Part shown: positions 46,268 to 59,055 of the stretch, piece after piece
Layout of the letters: each line of letters starts with the position of its first letter
How positions within the stretch are numbered: position 1 is the first letter of the stretch
NCBI GenBank assembly: GCA_973895155.1
Contig: OZ316897.1
Location: 930,001 to 994,000, forward strand
Origin: Marsupella aquatica
Taxonomy: Eukaryota; Marchantiophyta
Length of the DNA: 64,000 nucleotides
Reading direction: 5' to 3'
The notes under the pieces: generated by a model
What the model was told of the DNA's origin: nothing
Seen by the model: only the letters and a program-made list of their open reading frames with translations
Database searches by the model: none
Translations under genes and position numbers: made by a program

Positions 46268-46831
46268 TGGTTTATCTCCCTGGCTCTGATGGGTGTCTCC
46301 TTGGTTAATTTTTCTATCTCCAAATTACTTGAACCCCCCATATATATATATATATATATAATTTCTGATTTCCATATTCAAATACAATTAGACACCCCCC
46401 CCTCTAAGGTTCATTCCTTTCCATGCCCTCAATCAAAGAAAAGAAAAGTTTCCAGTCGTGTGCCTTGAACACGCCACGTCGTAGTCTCAACTGAGCTCCA
46501 ATACCCTAGGTCACACATTACTTCTGTGCGTCAATTCTCCATGCTCATTACCATTTAATCATTTATAATTATTTTAAAATTTATATTAAAAATATATTGA
46601 TATTTTTAAAATTGATATTATAGAACTTGTACATTATTTTTGAATAAGTTGTAAGGGTCAAGCATTAGAACCCCTCAAAAATCTGTGCCCTCCTGCAAAC
46701 TGAACCGGGACACAAAAATGGGGCTGGCCTGAAACTGAAGTGAGACACAAAAATGAAGAGAGCATTCCGGTGGGCTGTGGGGGAGAATCGAGGCGCATTG
46801 AATGACAATGCAGGGACTCGTCTCCCTGAAT
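46268..46831 (-). repeat. Right terminal inverted repeat
   Basis: Inverted match to 30608-31139, with a (TA)n expansion at about 46342-46360. The outer end CTCGTCTCCCTGAAT mirrors the left end, after which homology stops. Confidence 0.92.
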
Positions 46832-47103
46832 ACCAATTCAAAGAGAAATCACCAAGGGCATCAAGTTACATGGTAACCAAGGGAAAGCAACTCTTTGAGT
46901 TGAAGAACAGAGGCCACTGCGTGGACAGAATAGCGGAGGAATTCACTCAAAACCTTCTACTATTACTATTAAAATGCATCTTTTACATGTCATTATTGGA
47001 ACAGAAGTGTAATTGTGCATGCCAGTAAAATTCAACATTTCATTTATGTCCAATATATGTCACACTACCAGAGAGCCAAAAGTGCCAAACTCCCAGACAA
47101 GAT

Positions 47104-47262
47104 CTAAAATGCAGGATACCCAATCAAGGGAAAAACGCAAGGAAGCCCAAAAAGCCAAAAAGCCAGTGAATTAATGGCAAAGGAACGAAGCCCCCCTCAG
47201 CTTTGCCCAAAAAGCCAAAAAGCCAGTGAATTAATGGCAAAGGAACGAAGCCCCACTCAGCA
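47104..47262 (+). repeat. About 60-bp tandem duplication
   Basis: 'gcccaaaaagccaaaaagcc' + 'agtgaattaatggcaaagga' + 'acgaagccccnctcagc' occurs twice in tandem. A diverged copy of the dispersed short repeat (CCCAATCAAGGG) precedes it at about 47060-47130. Confidence 0.85.
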
Positions 47263-47479
47263 GTAAACTGAAAAGTTTGGTAAAAGTAACCCATAAGCAA
47301 ACCACATAGGAGGGTCTTGAAGAGGAATTTGTCTAGTGGCCTTAAACTGAAGAGTCTCGGCCCTCCAAAGAGTAGTGACTGTGTGAGTCGAATGTACTGG
47401 TGCAATACATACCTGGTGTCTAGAGAAGGCAATGAAGACAGAAACTAGGGCATAACATTGTGGTACTTTACAAAAGACT

Positions 47480-48600
47480 GTACAAGATTGCAAATTACTC
47501 TTGGTTTCCATCAGGGCATGAGGTCAAATGATTGTGTCCATGCAAATTTGGAATTCTGGTTTTGGCTATATACTTTTACCTTCTCTGCCCTTTGTAATGT
47601 TTGGTGGTTGTTGTAGAAGAATGCACAATATAGATTTTGGATGGGGCATTATGAAAATTTTCAAATTTTACTATAACTAGTAAGGATAAAAGAAATCTCT
47701 TTAAATAGCCTTTGCTTGTATTAACACAACATTACAAGGGCATTATGGGCAATAACTAGCCAAGGAAAACTTGAGCTAAAGCCCTTGTTTTGGAGGGCAT
47801 CATGGCCCTTAATGCTTATCAGATAGTCAGTTTGATCTTCATGCCCTCGTGATTTTTCACTTTATAGTTTTCAGTGCACTTATGAAGAATGCACAGTCAA
47901 AATTTGGATCAGCTCTCGACATGAAAGTTCTCATCAAATCTTACTAAAAGTAGTCGTTTAGGCCTTTTAGTGTAATAATATCCTGCTACCAGTGAGAGCA
48001 GTATTGGAAATAGTAGCCCCTCAAACTTGAACAAAAGCCCATGTTTTGAAGGCATTAGAGCCCATAATGTATGGTAAAATTAACAATACTATACTCTGAA
48101 GACCATTTGTGATTTTTCTCTTTGCATTTTTCCCTGTATTCATGGAGAAGAGTGCACCGTCCAGATATGTATGAGGATACTAGGAAGATTATCACTTGCA
48201 TTTACTAAAATTAGTTAAAAAAATCTCTTAGACCTTTAGTGTATTAGTGCTTGTTATGACATGATGGGAAAATAACAGCCCCTCAGAACTCAAGGTGGAA
48301 CATTATAGCCCACAATGCCCTGCAAACAGTAGGACATTACCATGTTCTTGATGCCATTTGTCATTTGCCATTTTTTCTTCTCTATTTTTCAGGGCATTAT
48401 GGAGCATAATGCCCCGGCCGAGATCCGTGTCATCTTTTTGAGGAAGATTCACCTCAATGTTTATTAAAGTTAAAATACAAAAAACAATAAATCCTCTCAG
48501 GCCTTTCAGTGTACTAAGGTCCTGCCTTTGTTGCTTTATGGGCAATAATAGAAACTCAAAACTCAAGTTGAATTGAATCTCTCATTTTTAGGAGCATTTA
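47480..48600 (+). repeat. Diverged about 265-bp tandem satellite
   Basis: The word GGG(C/A)AATAA or an equivalent, followed by CTCA-A-CTTGA and a GCCC...AATGC motif, recurs near 47746, 48006, 48270 and 48540. Each is preceded by 'cttttagtgta' or similar. Spacing is about 260-270 bases and the units are strongly diverged. Confidence 0.6.
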
Positions 48601-48713
48601 TCACATAATTGGGCTTATTAGATTGTCACTCTTTTTTGGCATAATACGTGACTACCTTGACACTGAATTTCTTTATTATTATGATGATACTGTTTTGTCT
48701 GTGGGCTAAGAAA

Positions 48714-49005
48714 AATAACCTAGTTTAGCTCCTTCACATCTAATGGCTATCATCACGTCGCCCAGTTTTGCAATCAAATGGCATGGGTCTCCCTTAAAGT
48801 GACCTTGATCACCCTTGCGTCAGTTCACCAAGGGGTGGGTCGGGTGGTCCTATCCTACGCACGGCCTGTCCCTATGCATAGCATTTGCCCTTGAATGTGT
48901 ACCTGAGTAAGGTCAAAGTCACCTTGAGAGAGATCCAGGCCATCTGATCATGAAATTGGTTGTGATGATAGCCATTGGATATAAAGGAGCTAACTCATCT
49001 TAGGT
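48714..49005. mobile_element. Foldback/MITE-like element, about 290 bp
   Basis: The outer arms TAGCTCCTTCACATCTAATG + GCTATCATCAC (about 48725-48756) and GTGATGATAGCCATT + GGATATAAAGGAGCTAA (about 48961-48992) pair almost perfectly. Pairing continues inward (GCATGGGTCTCCCTTAAAGTG with CACCTTGAGAGAGATCC), so nearly the whole element folds into one hairpin. There is no coding capacity. Confidence 0.8.
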
Positions 49006-49727
49006 TTCTAAATACACAAACAAAAAGAATAGTATTGTGATAAATAAAAAAAACTTTATCTTACTGTAATAGCCTCAACTGAAGTCTACTTGTAAGGGCG
49101 GTCTAGAGTGCAGACTCTAGACCATAACTACAGACAAAATTGATGATGAGTTTCATTAAGATCAAAATTTTAAATAAGGATGGACAAAAGTGACATTTAC
49201 TTTAATAAAAACCAAACTGAAATGAGAATTGAGAAAAAACAAGGATGGGGCAAAGATTAACCAAAAATAGCATATACATTTTAGCAAGTTTTCTCTTCAT
49301 ATCTATCAATGTTCAAGGAAGGGGCCATCGGGCTAGTATTATGTCAAAAAATAATGAAAGTCTAGTAAATCCCTGTATCCCATATTGCCCCCCAAACCTG
49401 ACTTTATTGTATAAATAAAACCCTGACTTTAGTGTATAAATAAATAGCCACACACAAACAAAGAGGGGGTACAGTCACTCCAGTCCTTTGGGACCCCTCG
49501 ACAACCAGCTCCACGTTTGCGTACCTTTCTCCTCAAACTTTATCAAAGCCATTCAATTCGATTCGGATTCGACTGATTCGCCTCCAAATTCCCTCTGCAG
49601 AATTGGAAGTCGCCCGTTTTGTACCAGCAGAACGCAGAATTGGGTGGAGTTTGTTAACCGAGGAGGAGGGAGGTTTGATCGAGTTGAATCCAAGGGTTTT
49701 TGGACCGGAAATCGGAGTTTGGTGGCC
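49006..49727. other. Upstream region of the PET100-like gene
   Basis: No other gene. Composition becomes GC-richer from about 49480, consistent with a promoter and 5' untranslated region. An open frame extends upstream to 49488, but its sequence is not family-like. Confidence 0.4.
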
Positions 49728-51054
49728 ATGTCAGCGGTGGGGTCGCGCAAAGGGGCGCTGGAGGTCTTCAAATTCGGGTGCTATGTCTCGATTCCGATCG
49801 TCATGATGGCCGTTTTCGCGTATGCTCCCCACAATTTGGAGAAGATCATTCGGAATGTGCGTTTTCCTCTCCTCGCTTTCATCCTGTTTAGTGCTTTTAA
49901 CTACGATGAATAAGGGCATGGCATCAGTCAACTGTGAAACGCGGAATTGCCTCAAAATTGCACAACTACCCAATTGGGAATGGCCTATGCCTCTTCACAT
50001 CTCTATAATCTTCCTTCAATCTAGAACTGCATTGACCTAAAGATTTAGGAACTAGCCTCAAATCTCGAGTTTCGTCCAAAGATCTCTAGCAGAACTTCTG
50101 TCGGCTTCGAGTTTCAAGGAATCCGAACTGCGGTGTTTCAGGCTTTAGTAATATCTTGTGAAACGCTGGATTCCTTCCTCTGGCCCCTTATCCATTCTTT
50201 GAGAAGACTAGATATGGGCTTCTCGTGCAGTTGGCTGCTAAGGACTTGCACAGGATCTTATTGTTGCCTGCCTTAATAGACTGTTGTTTTTTTCTTCTCG
50301 AATGCTCTTTGTTAGCGCTGTTCTTGGTTTGAAATTCCAGTGACAACGTTCCTACGGGGTTGTCTCTGTGCCTATCTGCTAGTGTTGTGTGCACGCATAA
50401 GCCTCTGTCTAGGGTTTGCTAACCTTCTGACGGTCATTTGCTGTTGGGTAAGAACTGGGCACTTGGTTGTGTCCGATTGTCTTTATAAGAGGCAACGGAA
50501 GTGAACTCAATTCTCAGAGAGCTTAAGTGAAATAATTGTCCTTGCGTCTGGTACACTGTTAGTTTTGAACCTTCTGGAGGGATGATGATTGCTGCTTGTT
50601 TAGGGTTGGTGTTTGGGATGGGCTGGAAATGTCTTCCCTCTGCCTGTTGTCTTCATGATAGGTTACAACAGTAAGCAAGCCGAATTAAAAGAAGTCTCTG
50701 TCTGCTTGGTGGATCATAACTAAGAGTCCGATGATCGCTCTGAAGGCTTTTGAATCCTATTCGTTGCCAGGGTTAGGGTATTTTGAAATTAGATAGAAAG
50801 AATTTAAGCTACAAATCATCAATGTTGGCTCAAATGTTGGTAAGGTAGATGAGTCTACGTGTGAGCTTGCGACCATGTAAATGCTTTCCTTCAAATTGAA
50901 AGTGCTCCTACGACAGGCTGGAGAAAAAGAATTGGTTCTGATTTTATGTGCTTCTCTGGATTTTCAGCGTTCCTATGTTGTTTATCCTCCGGAAGGTCCT
51001 CGTCCTCCGACTGGCGACGAAATGAGGGAGATGTTGAAGAAGAGCAAGCAATAG
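49728..51054 (+). CDS. PET100: PET100-like cytochrome c oxidase assembly factor (two exons)
   Basis: Small mitochondrial inner-membrane protein family that assists cytochrome c oxidase assembly. Exon 1 49728-49856 encodes MSAVGSRKGALEVFKFGCYV, then a membrane segment SIPIVMMAVFAYAP and NLEKIIRN. A GT-AG intron (49857-50967, phase 0) leads to exon 2 50968-51054, encoding RSYVVYPPEGPRPP and a charged end finishing at TAG. Total is 71 aa, a normal size for plant members. The conserved FGxYVxxPIxMMxxF and YVVYPPEGPRPP blocks are the evidence. The start at 49728 is chosen because family proteins begin just before the K/R-x-LEVFKFG block and the context is GGCCATGT. The upstream in-frame extension is rejected. 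Confidence 0.9.
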
Positions 51055-54000
51055 CTGTGATTATGAGGCATGTCCTCTTGGTATAAAAGGTCGCCAACCT
51101 TGCATTGTCCTCAAGGCAGCCAATCAGAGGAAAACTATTTTAAGTAACACTCCTTGAATGCCAGTCCAGGTCCTAACCTTCAGTTGATGTCGAGGTTGGC
51201 GCGTATGTGTGGGGGAATTCCTCTGGGAGTAGCCTGCAGGCGTAGCCAAAACCTCCCTTTCCACTCTCTTGTTGCGAAGATGAAGCCAGGAAAGTCTGTC
51301 TCCTTGGTTATCCGAAGATGTCCGGAATATGACCTCAAGTGAGTTATACAGGGTCTCCATTTTTCTTTGGACCAGTCGAAAGCTTTGGTCCTGAATACCA
51401 TTGTGGTTATTACGGTACTTGCTCCCGTGCTTTAGGTCTTCTTTGTTTTAAGGCAGCAAGCCAACAAAGTAGCAGGGTTCTCTGTTCTCATCTACGACTC
51501 TCACATTGATAATTTGATCAATTGTTGTTTGAGTTTTTTAAGATGCCATCCTAAATTGAAAGCCTTCAAGTTTTGTTATGTCCTGTCGTGTTATCAATGT
51601 GATCTGTTCTATCTTCACCGTATGTTGTTATTTGTAAGAGAGTGGGAAAGTTACAACAATTCGGATTATTAGAACATCAAGGATGTCGAAATACTACATG
51701 GAAGAATCTTGCTGCAGCGAGTGAAATAGTTGTAGTTTGGTGACGTTTGTATTCATGAGGACAGTCATCTTTATTTCTGATCAGCTTTCGGCCCAACATT
51801 TCGCCGAACTTCAAACGAGATAAGTGAGGTCTTGCAAGTTTTAAACTCATGAGGGCAATCTCTTTTATCTCTGATCAGCTTTTAGCACAACATCTCGCTG
51901 AGAGTGAAAAGGAAACGTACGGGTTTGCAAAGGTACCAAGATGGTCAGTAGCAAATTTACAATTCTTAAAGACTCTTTAATCAGGCGAGAAAGTACAAAG
52001 AGTCAACTCTTCCTTAACCCTTAAATTCTGCATTTTAGATTCTACATTTTGTCTGTGAATAACTGACGGGCTTGAATGATAAAGAGAAGTCCGTGGTTTT
52101 ACATTCTGAAATTTCTGGAGTGATCATATGCACTCTGCTAAACGGAATCAAGGATTACATCATTACATGCCTCTCAGGACAGTTTGGAATTGCCAAGCTT
52201 TGAGAATAGCCCTTGGCTCGGTGGGGGACTTGCCTCTATTGAAACTGCAGTCTGGTCTTCGAGTCCACTCAGGTCAAACTTTATTCAAGATTACTGACAA
52301 ACCACGTGTTCCTCATATGAAGTAATCATTTCTTGTTCAAAAAGCTCTGAGAAATTGATTTGTCAAATAGCCTATTGATCTGACAAGTAAACATATATGT
52401 GGTCAAGCCCGCATTTGGTAGCCGACCCAAGCGATAGTGACGCCCGGCCAAAACCCATAATTTCATCAGTTGATGGTAGAGAGGTTCTTGGTTGGTTAAA
52501 ACCACACCTGGCAGGCCAGCGATCATGTAACTCGAAGTTAGCTCACACTTCGGTCTTCAAGATAAACTATCAACATAACAGGTAGACCGTATATTTCTAG
52601 ATTCATTTGTGCTTCTCAATTTTGCAATTCCAAATTGGGAGTACCCATTATTCATTTCTCCGTCCTCTCGATCTCTCAGACGTTTTGAAGAGAGGGTTGA
52701 TGCTCTTCTGGAACAAGAATCTGGCATATGACTACATCAAGCCTACACTGTTACAATAAGGGTGTCATATACAGACAAATGATGAGAAGACTAGGCACCC
52801 TATAGTCCAAAAGCAAAAGTTCAAGAAGATTCCTCAAAATACTCGTCAATTGGGGACCCGAAAGGACTCGACTAGAAAGCTATGAGCGTGACCACAATCA
52901 CCAGAAAGTGACTGTCAGCGCTTGACCAACAGGCCCCTTGCATAGTGGCCCCTTGCAGAGTAATTCTGGCTGAAACACCCACTCGCGAGACGTTTCTCGC
53001 TCAAGTCTGCACACATTTAACCTCACAACTAATTAGTAAGACCAGCATAGATGAATATCGTCCTCCAGGTGACTTATCAGCGATGTGTCTGTACTAATCA
53101 CCTTCCACTGTTGCTTGTTCCCCAGCGTCCCAAGTCATCACCGTTGAATGACGATGCCGTTCACCTAGTGCCAAAGTATGCGATCGTCCATTTAGTAGCC
53201 ATCCAAGCCGTATTCGTTCACGGGTTCACGGCCACGAGTGAATCAATTCGTTCACGGCCAGAGTGAATCAATTCAGCTCTGCCGGCGGGAATTGTGGTAC
53301 TGCTACGCCAATTGTATATGCAACGCTGGACAATTCTCAGCCAAACCAGCCTCTCGAATTGGGAGTTTCACATACATAAAGCACCTGCGTACCCAAGAAT
53401 GCAGTAAGTAGTATTCGCTTTGGAAGTCCGAAGGTTCCATGCAACTATCGCAGTGTGAAAAATTGCTCCACACGTTTGTTGATGTCCTCCGACCCGGGCT
53501 ATCTTGGAAAAGGTGCATGTTGCCTTGCAGAAATTGGGACCCAATGGTGGTGAAGAAAATGGACTACCAGTCCTCACACGAAAAAGCTTGACGACGAGCA
53601 AAGGATCGATGAATACATCTTCAAAAAATTCCGGATCTCAAAACCCATTTCGCGAAATGTGCAGACAACTGATGTAGAACTTACATGAAGCATAAGACCA
53701 GACCTGATATCCATTCTGCAAACTGGGACCAAAACTTTGACGGATTGATGAGTGCAATAAATTCCAGGCCACAACTATTGTATCGAGGACCCTATGATGA
53801 AAAGAATGCAGCGCAACTCCAGACCTTGAAAAGTATTTTGATTCAGACATGACAGATAATCCAGAATGCATTGTGACCAAACTGCCTCATGACCAAGAGA
53901 TCGCCTTGCAAGCTGGCTAAGCAGAAGACAACAAGCTACAGAAAGTTGAGAAGTTTTGCTCCCAATTCCAACATTGCAAGATGCACCCATTCCAAGGCAA

Positions 54001-57000
54001 CTCCGGTAGGAGAACAGTGGACAATTGATGTAACTCTTCGTCTCATCCCCCTTCTCGGATCACAAGAGTGTCACCGACGAATGCAACAAGTATCTCTACC
54101 TGGCCACAGAATCACAATGCTCCTCCCTCCACGAGAGTCCGAAGAGAAACTCAAGAGGCTACCGAATGAAGATGCGGAGTACTACACGGTCTCGAGCCAA
54201 CTCGAAATCAAGATCTTGCCACAGCATAGAGCTGAAGTTCGAACCAGAAAAGATTACACCCACGCCGCGTGCATCTCTCTGCTATTTGTACGATGGCATG
54301 GCCTCCTTCATGACTTTTCCAATGGTTCAAAAGCCAAATTGATGCTGCAAGCATTGAAAGTCGAGAGAAGCAAGACCCAGAGTTGAAATCAAGGTGTCGT
54401 CACGATAGAGATCTACAATACTGACACTGAACCCGGACTTCGAATCCCTGCCGCTTTACCAGCGGTCTCTGCACAAGACAGTCACGACTTCCTCACTTAT
54501 TCCCGAAAAGCTGAAAGCTATTCACAGTGAACTCCAGCAGCTCATATTTAATGGCAAAAAATACAAAACCGGCTCCCAGAATCTAGTGACTTTGGTCCAG
54601 CATCATTCTCCGCCATCTCGGGAGTCATCTGTGGACTTTGCCACCAACTGCTTCACATCGGACCTGTCAAACAAGCGTCACATGTGTTCCGACTACGTCA
54701 GCGCTCACTGTTATGTTGTCCATCCCGTCTTTAGCGCCGCAGAATGGTGGGATACTAGTAATTAATGCGATGCTAAAACTTTTCAAGTGAGTGACCGAAT
54801 GTCGACCGTCGACGTTTGGGCAAATTACAGCAAGTTGTAAAATCAGTGTCCCCATGGAACGACCAAATGTCGACTCCTCTATTGACCCATCGTTGCGATT
54901 GACGAGTACAGACTCACAATTCACCATCCCTCGACCCTGAGCTGGCCCACACTTCCGCCCTTCTTCCCCAGCTGTGACTTGAGCCCACCTCACTCTTCAC
55001 CATTTAGTTTGGCACCGACCCTCCGGCAAACCGCAAACGAGAAGAAAGCAGTTGAGCCTTCTCTTGGGAAGGTGTTGTAACCGACTCTTGCGTCCGCACA
55101 TCTGTGTACTGCTTCGTAACAAATTCAAGAGTCGGATTCACGTACTGAATCTTCGTCAACTGGTAGCATTCTTCGCTATCTTCAAAGGCCAAATTTGCTT
55201 TCTGCACAAGCTCGGCTAATCCAGCTGCTACAGCTACACGAAATTGCGGCAATTGGTTCCCTTTAGATCAGTTGCTCTTGCCACTGTTGTGATACGGACT
55301 AGATTCATTCAGAATCTCGAGAGGAAAAAGTCTCAGCACTTCGAGCTCTCGTTCAAACATTGCAAAATTAAAGCTGTCTCCAAACCAATTCCATGGATTG
55401 AAATCTTTCAGTAGAGACATCCATAGCTACAGTAGCTCTCAGAGAAACAAACAGTGAAGGTAAATTGACTACAGTCCTGTGGAGAATAGAAATGGTTTGG
55501 AAGCTCCGAGGCTTGCCCTTGGCCTCACCGATGCTTGTCCAGTACACCCAGTAAACATGCTAAAGCTTGGATTAAACTCCATAGCCAGTCATGGACGTGA
55601 GGAGGAGAGGACCCAACATGTGAAGAATCACAATGACCACATCAGGGTCAACGTTGGATTGTTGTGAATTTTAGCAATCCAATAATGTTGTCCTAAGCTA
55701 GGATAGTTACATTTATAAATTTGCAAGCATTTTGTTTGCCTTGAAAATTCAGCCTTCATAACTTGAACTTGCTCTTTTAAGGAGATTTAAAGCTTTAAGC
55801 TTGGATGTAACCCCCTTCCCAATTGTTTTTCCTCGGGTTGGATTCTTTAGATAGGATATGTAGAAACATATATTTTAACTAGGATAAAATGCCTTTTTGG
55901 GTACCAAGGCTTGATTTTCATGGAAAGAGCACTTTGGAATCTTGTTTGGGCTTAAAAGGTTGCATACCTGGATCCCATTTGAGCTTATCTATTTATGTAA
56001 CTATGATCAAAAGCTACTTTTCAGGGTCTCAGTCCATACTAAAGCCATGACTCTAGGGGCTTAATTGAAATTGGGGTGCAAGTGGGAAACCAGTAGCCAG
56101 GGTGAGGGTGAGTCTTTGACTTTTCCAATGGTGCTTGAATGTTTTCACCTCTGATTATGTTTGAAGGATGGGCACCTCAGGCTAGTGACTCCAATAAAGT
56201 GTACTTTTGTATGTCAATGCACTCCTAACATGTCTAGATTGGAAAGACATTTAGCAATCTAATTTTGTTCTTACAAATGCGGATAGACACTGGTCAAAAT
56301 GCACAAATATAGGGTACGAGGTAGAATTGAGGATGTATAGCCAAATGCACATAAAAATTGACAGAAATCCATTGACAACTAATTATATCTAGCAGCTAAT
56401 ATTACAACATTCTCCAAGGATCTTTTCTTATTTTCTGACTATCCCACAAAGTTGTCCCACCTGCCCTATTTGCACAAATTTGCCCACTTGCCCAATTTGC
56501 TGCCATTTGGCTTTGGTCCCCTTTGTTTGTCTTACTGTATGAGTGCTTTGCTTCGTTTGTCGTTACAAGGCCCATACCTGTGGTCACACTCCTAAATGAG
56601 GGGTGGTCGGCTTTGGGCTTGTACCCCCCCACATGTGGACATTGAACCCCCTGATTGTGGGCTTTTCTCTGGTTTTCTCCTGGAAAGTTTTAACTTATAA
56701 GATTATTTTACTCCTTCAAAGACAAGTCTTGACAACCACAGAGGACAACGGCAAGGTAAGAAAGATAGTAACATGGCAATGCAGAAACCAATCAGAAAAT
56801 CAAATTTGAAGCTTAGAGCCACTTTTTTAGGTGAATATGGAGGAGGCCACTAAGAGATCATTAGGGGGTCTCAAAGCTTGGAGATTACGGATGATCGCAT
56901 TAGGTTATAAAGAATAGGTTATAACTTTTTCACAAGACTTTGTAAAAGTTCTTTTTTGTTTTTCTCTTTCATGAGCCTCTCGAGTGACTAATGGTTATGG

Positions 57001-57100
57001 CACAAGACCAATCCCTATGGCAAATAGTTATGGACTATGAATTGTGTATTACATAAGTTGTTGTTTCCATAACCTACTAGGGAGTTAAGGTACATCAAAA
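51055..57100. other. Long intergenic region, no supported gene
   Basis: Nothing recognised between 51.1 and 57.1 kb. Several open frames of 60-165 codons occur at 53.0-55.3 kb (for example + 53889-54386 and - 55252-55004) in less AT-rich DNA. They show no known motif, no consistent splicing and no repeat units in frame. A decayed gene or transposon is possible. Confidence 0.4.
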
Positions 57101-57214
57101 TTGTCAGCTTTGAGACCTAAGCCCTAATTATTTACCAAACATGAGCTCACTTGAGGTGCCTACCTTTTCACTTCTACACTTGTCAGGCAGGGTGGCTTGT
57201 GTCCCAAACATATA

Positions 57215-57430
57215 CCTACTCATAGCCCTCATGATAGCTCCCCCCATGATAGCCCATGATAGCTCTCCCCATGATAGCCCTAGGGCCCACAGCCCTCCTC
57301 CTTGTGTCCCATGCCTACCCATTGATAGCCCTGTGGCCCCACAGCCCTCCTCCAGTCCTCCTGTCCCATGCCTACCCATAGCCCTCTACCTACTCATACT
57401 CCTCTAGCCCGTAGCCCTCCACCTACCCAT
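57215..57430 (+). repeat. TAGCCC / ATGATAGC low-complexity repeat
   Basis: Irregular reiteration of CATGATAGCTC, TAGCCCT and CCTACCCAT. The open frames in it are compositional. Confidence 0.8.
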
Positions 57431-57469
57431 AGCCAATTCTTAATTACTGCCCTCAGTCTATAAATCTCC

Positions 57470-57615
57470 ATAACTAATCCCAACAAGTTAAAGTTTGGGT
57501 CTAGGCTTTTAGAGTGAAAGCTCTAGACCATGGTTTATGTGGATAACTAATCCCAACCAGTTAAAGATGGGTCTAGGCTTCTAGAGTGAAGGCTCTAGAC
57601 CATGGTTTATGTGGA
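57470..57615 (+). repeat. About 70-bp tandem duplication
   Basis: 'ctaatcccaacaagttaaag' through 'ctctagaccatggtttatgt' and 'ggata' is repeated directly with few differences. Confidence 0.85.
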
Positions 57616-57639
57616 TAGAAAGAAATATGGGGATAGGGT

Positions 57640-58150
57640 TGCTCCACCTTTAAACGATCTTCCCCATATGATATTTAAATGCTTAAGTACTATCGTATCC
57701 AGATCCATAAGAAAAAAATAGTTTAAGAAACCTTAAAGTGCGATAATGGGGTTCAAAAAAAGTAAAATAGTTTGTATTGCAGATTTTCCCGCTCAAAAGG
57801 ATTCCCATGTTGACAAAAATACATAGTCATTTCTTTATTATAGAGTTTGGACGAACTTTTTAGTAACCCCTTCAATGCAAAATTAGTTAGTTTTGGGTGA
57901 TTTGGGTACTTGTCCCTCCATGCTTGTTCCTGTGCAAAGTACCTTCTCCTCACAGCTTATGCCTTTAAAAAATGTTGGCCCCACTTCTATCCCCTTATGT
58001 CAGTTTTCTAGTGCACAACTGTTTAGCTTTAAACTGTTGTGAATCTCTTTCAAACAATGGTGGACCTCTCATGTTTTTCTCATCATGACTTAGGTTGGTG
58101 ACACGTACGTCCTTCAAACCCACAAACTTAGGAAACAGAACTCTGAGCTC
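57640..58150 (+). repeat. Diverged dispersed repeat, copy 1
   Basis: Order-preserving similarity with 60585-61045: 'ggttgctccac', 'cttcccca', 'gttgg-cccactt-tatcccc', 'gtggac-t-tcatg/agg', and 'aaacttaggaaacaaaact'. Substitution is heavy. Family unknown. Confidence 0.55.
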
Positions 58151-58734
58151 TAGTTTTTGTTTGTTTTTGTTTGTTTATTTTCACTTTATTTCTTTGTGAA
58201 CCCGGCTGATGGGGAGAACCTGCAGCCCAGAGAGGCATGTAAGAAAAAGTAGAACAGCTAGTCCATAAAGGGAAGGGCGGCAAGGGCAGAGTACTTACTA
58301 GAATAGAAAGCAGCCCTGCCTACTCAATCAATTGTCAGTCTTTTTCCTTTTCCCCCCGCTGTTACAGCACACAGCCAAAATCTTCCTCCCATGGGATACC
58401 AGTTGTGCTTAGCAGAAAAAGGTGATAATCCTATCCTCACAGATAACATTACTAATTCAGTCAAAAAGTACCAGCTACCTATATAGTGATCAGTGTCACT
58501 CAAACAAAATTTAGATCTTGTGAGAACTATCTATTCCCCGTTCATAGGGCCTCAGCATTGCAATCAACAGTGCTCAGCTGAATTGGAAAGAACAGAGTCA
58601 AATCAGACAGGATAGTTCTGATTTGAGAACCTCTCTACAGTAGCACTTGCAAGTCTTGCCAGTCAATTTCCTGGTACTGTTGCTGCTCCAACAGCAGCTA
58701 AGTGGTCTAGAAGTATGAAGACTAGACGTGACTG

Positions 58735-59055
58735 AAGAGTCTCCATTTGTCATGGTTGAATGTCTGCCCATTCCTTGCAAGCAAAATGTTCCAAAGTGTT
58801 TGGTGCATCGTGAACATTTTAAGTGTCTGAGCTTGTCGCGTTCCCAAAGGAGTTTGTAATATGCAAAGCAGCTGGAAGTCAGCTCCCATAATCTCACCAT
58901 TCAGACAAGAGTTAGCCTCTCTCCAACACAGGCGAGCATGGGAACATGTAAAAAAGAAATGAGGTGTAGTTTCAATCTGGCTTGGGCAGATGCGGCAGCA
59001 TCCGTCAGACTTCCCTATGCGAAGGGCTCTAGAGCTGGTGAAAATACCTTAATTG
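58735..59055 (-). pseudogene. LINE reverse-transcriptase zinc-binding (zf-RVT) fragment
   Basis: On minus the frame reads SRALRIGKSDGCCRIC and then PSQIETTPHFFFTCSHARLC, giving the C-x2-C...H-x4-C pattern typical of the zinc-binding domain at the end of plant LINE (non-LTR) reverse transcriptases. LWNILLARNGQTFNH follows. It is open for about 100 codons to a stop near 58735, with a stop (TAA) upstream near 59055, so only a fragment of ORF2 remains. Confidence 0.75.

Larger units (their letters stand above)
30608..46831. mobile_element. About 16.2-kb DNA transposon-like element with long TIRs
   Basis: Bounded by inverted repeats of about 530 (left) and 560 (right) bases that match along their full length and end together at ATTCAGGGAGACGAG / CTCGTCTCCCTGAAT. 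Inside are a minus-strand unit (ParB-like, methyltransferase-like, FCP1-like), a plus-strand DUF8039/DUF7869 protein, arrays of one palindrome, and TGTACACTT subterminal repeats on both sides. Flanking DNA does not continue the homology. A clean target-site duplication was not found; CAATTC occurs at 30602-30607 and at 46834-46839 but is offset by two bases on the right. The superfamily is not assigned. Confidence 0.85.

Noticed and set aside
30602-46839. CAATTC as target-site duplication of the large element
   Set aside because: It abuts the left end but lies two bases off the right end and is a common hexamer, so it is not claimed.
49488-49727. N-terminal extension of the PET100-like frame
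   Set aside because: The extra 80 residues are not family-like. The ATG at 49728 gives the normal protein length.
53889-54386. 165-codon plus-strand frame
   Set aside because: No recognisable motif, membrane segment or splice partner, and neighbouring frames on both strands are equally open. Left as unsupported.
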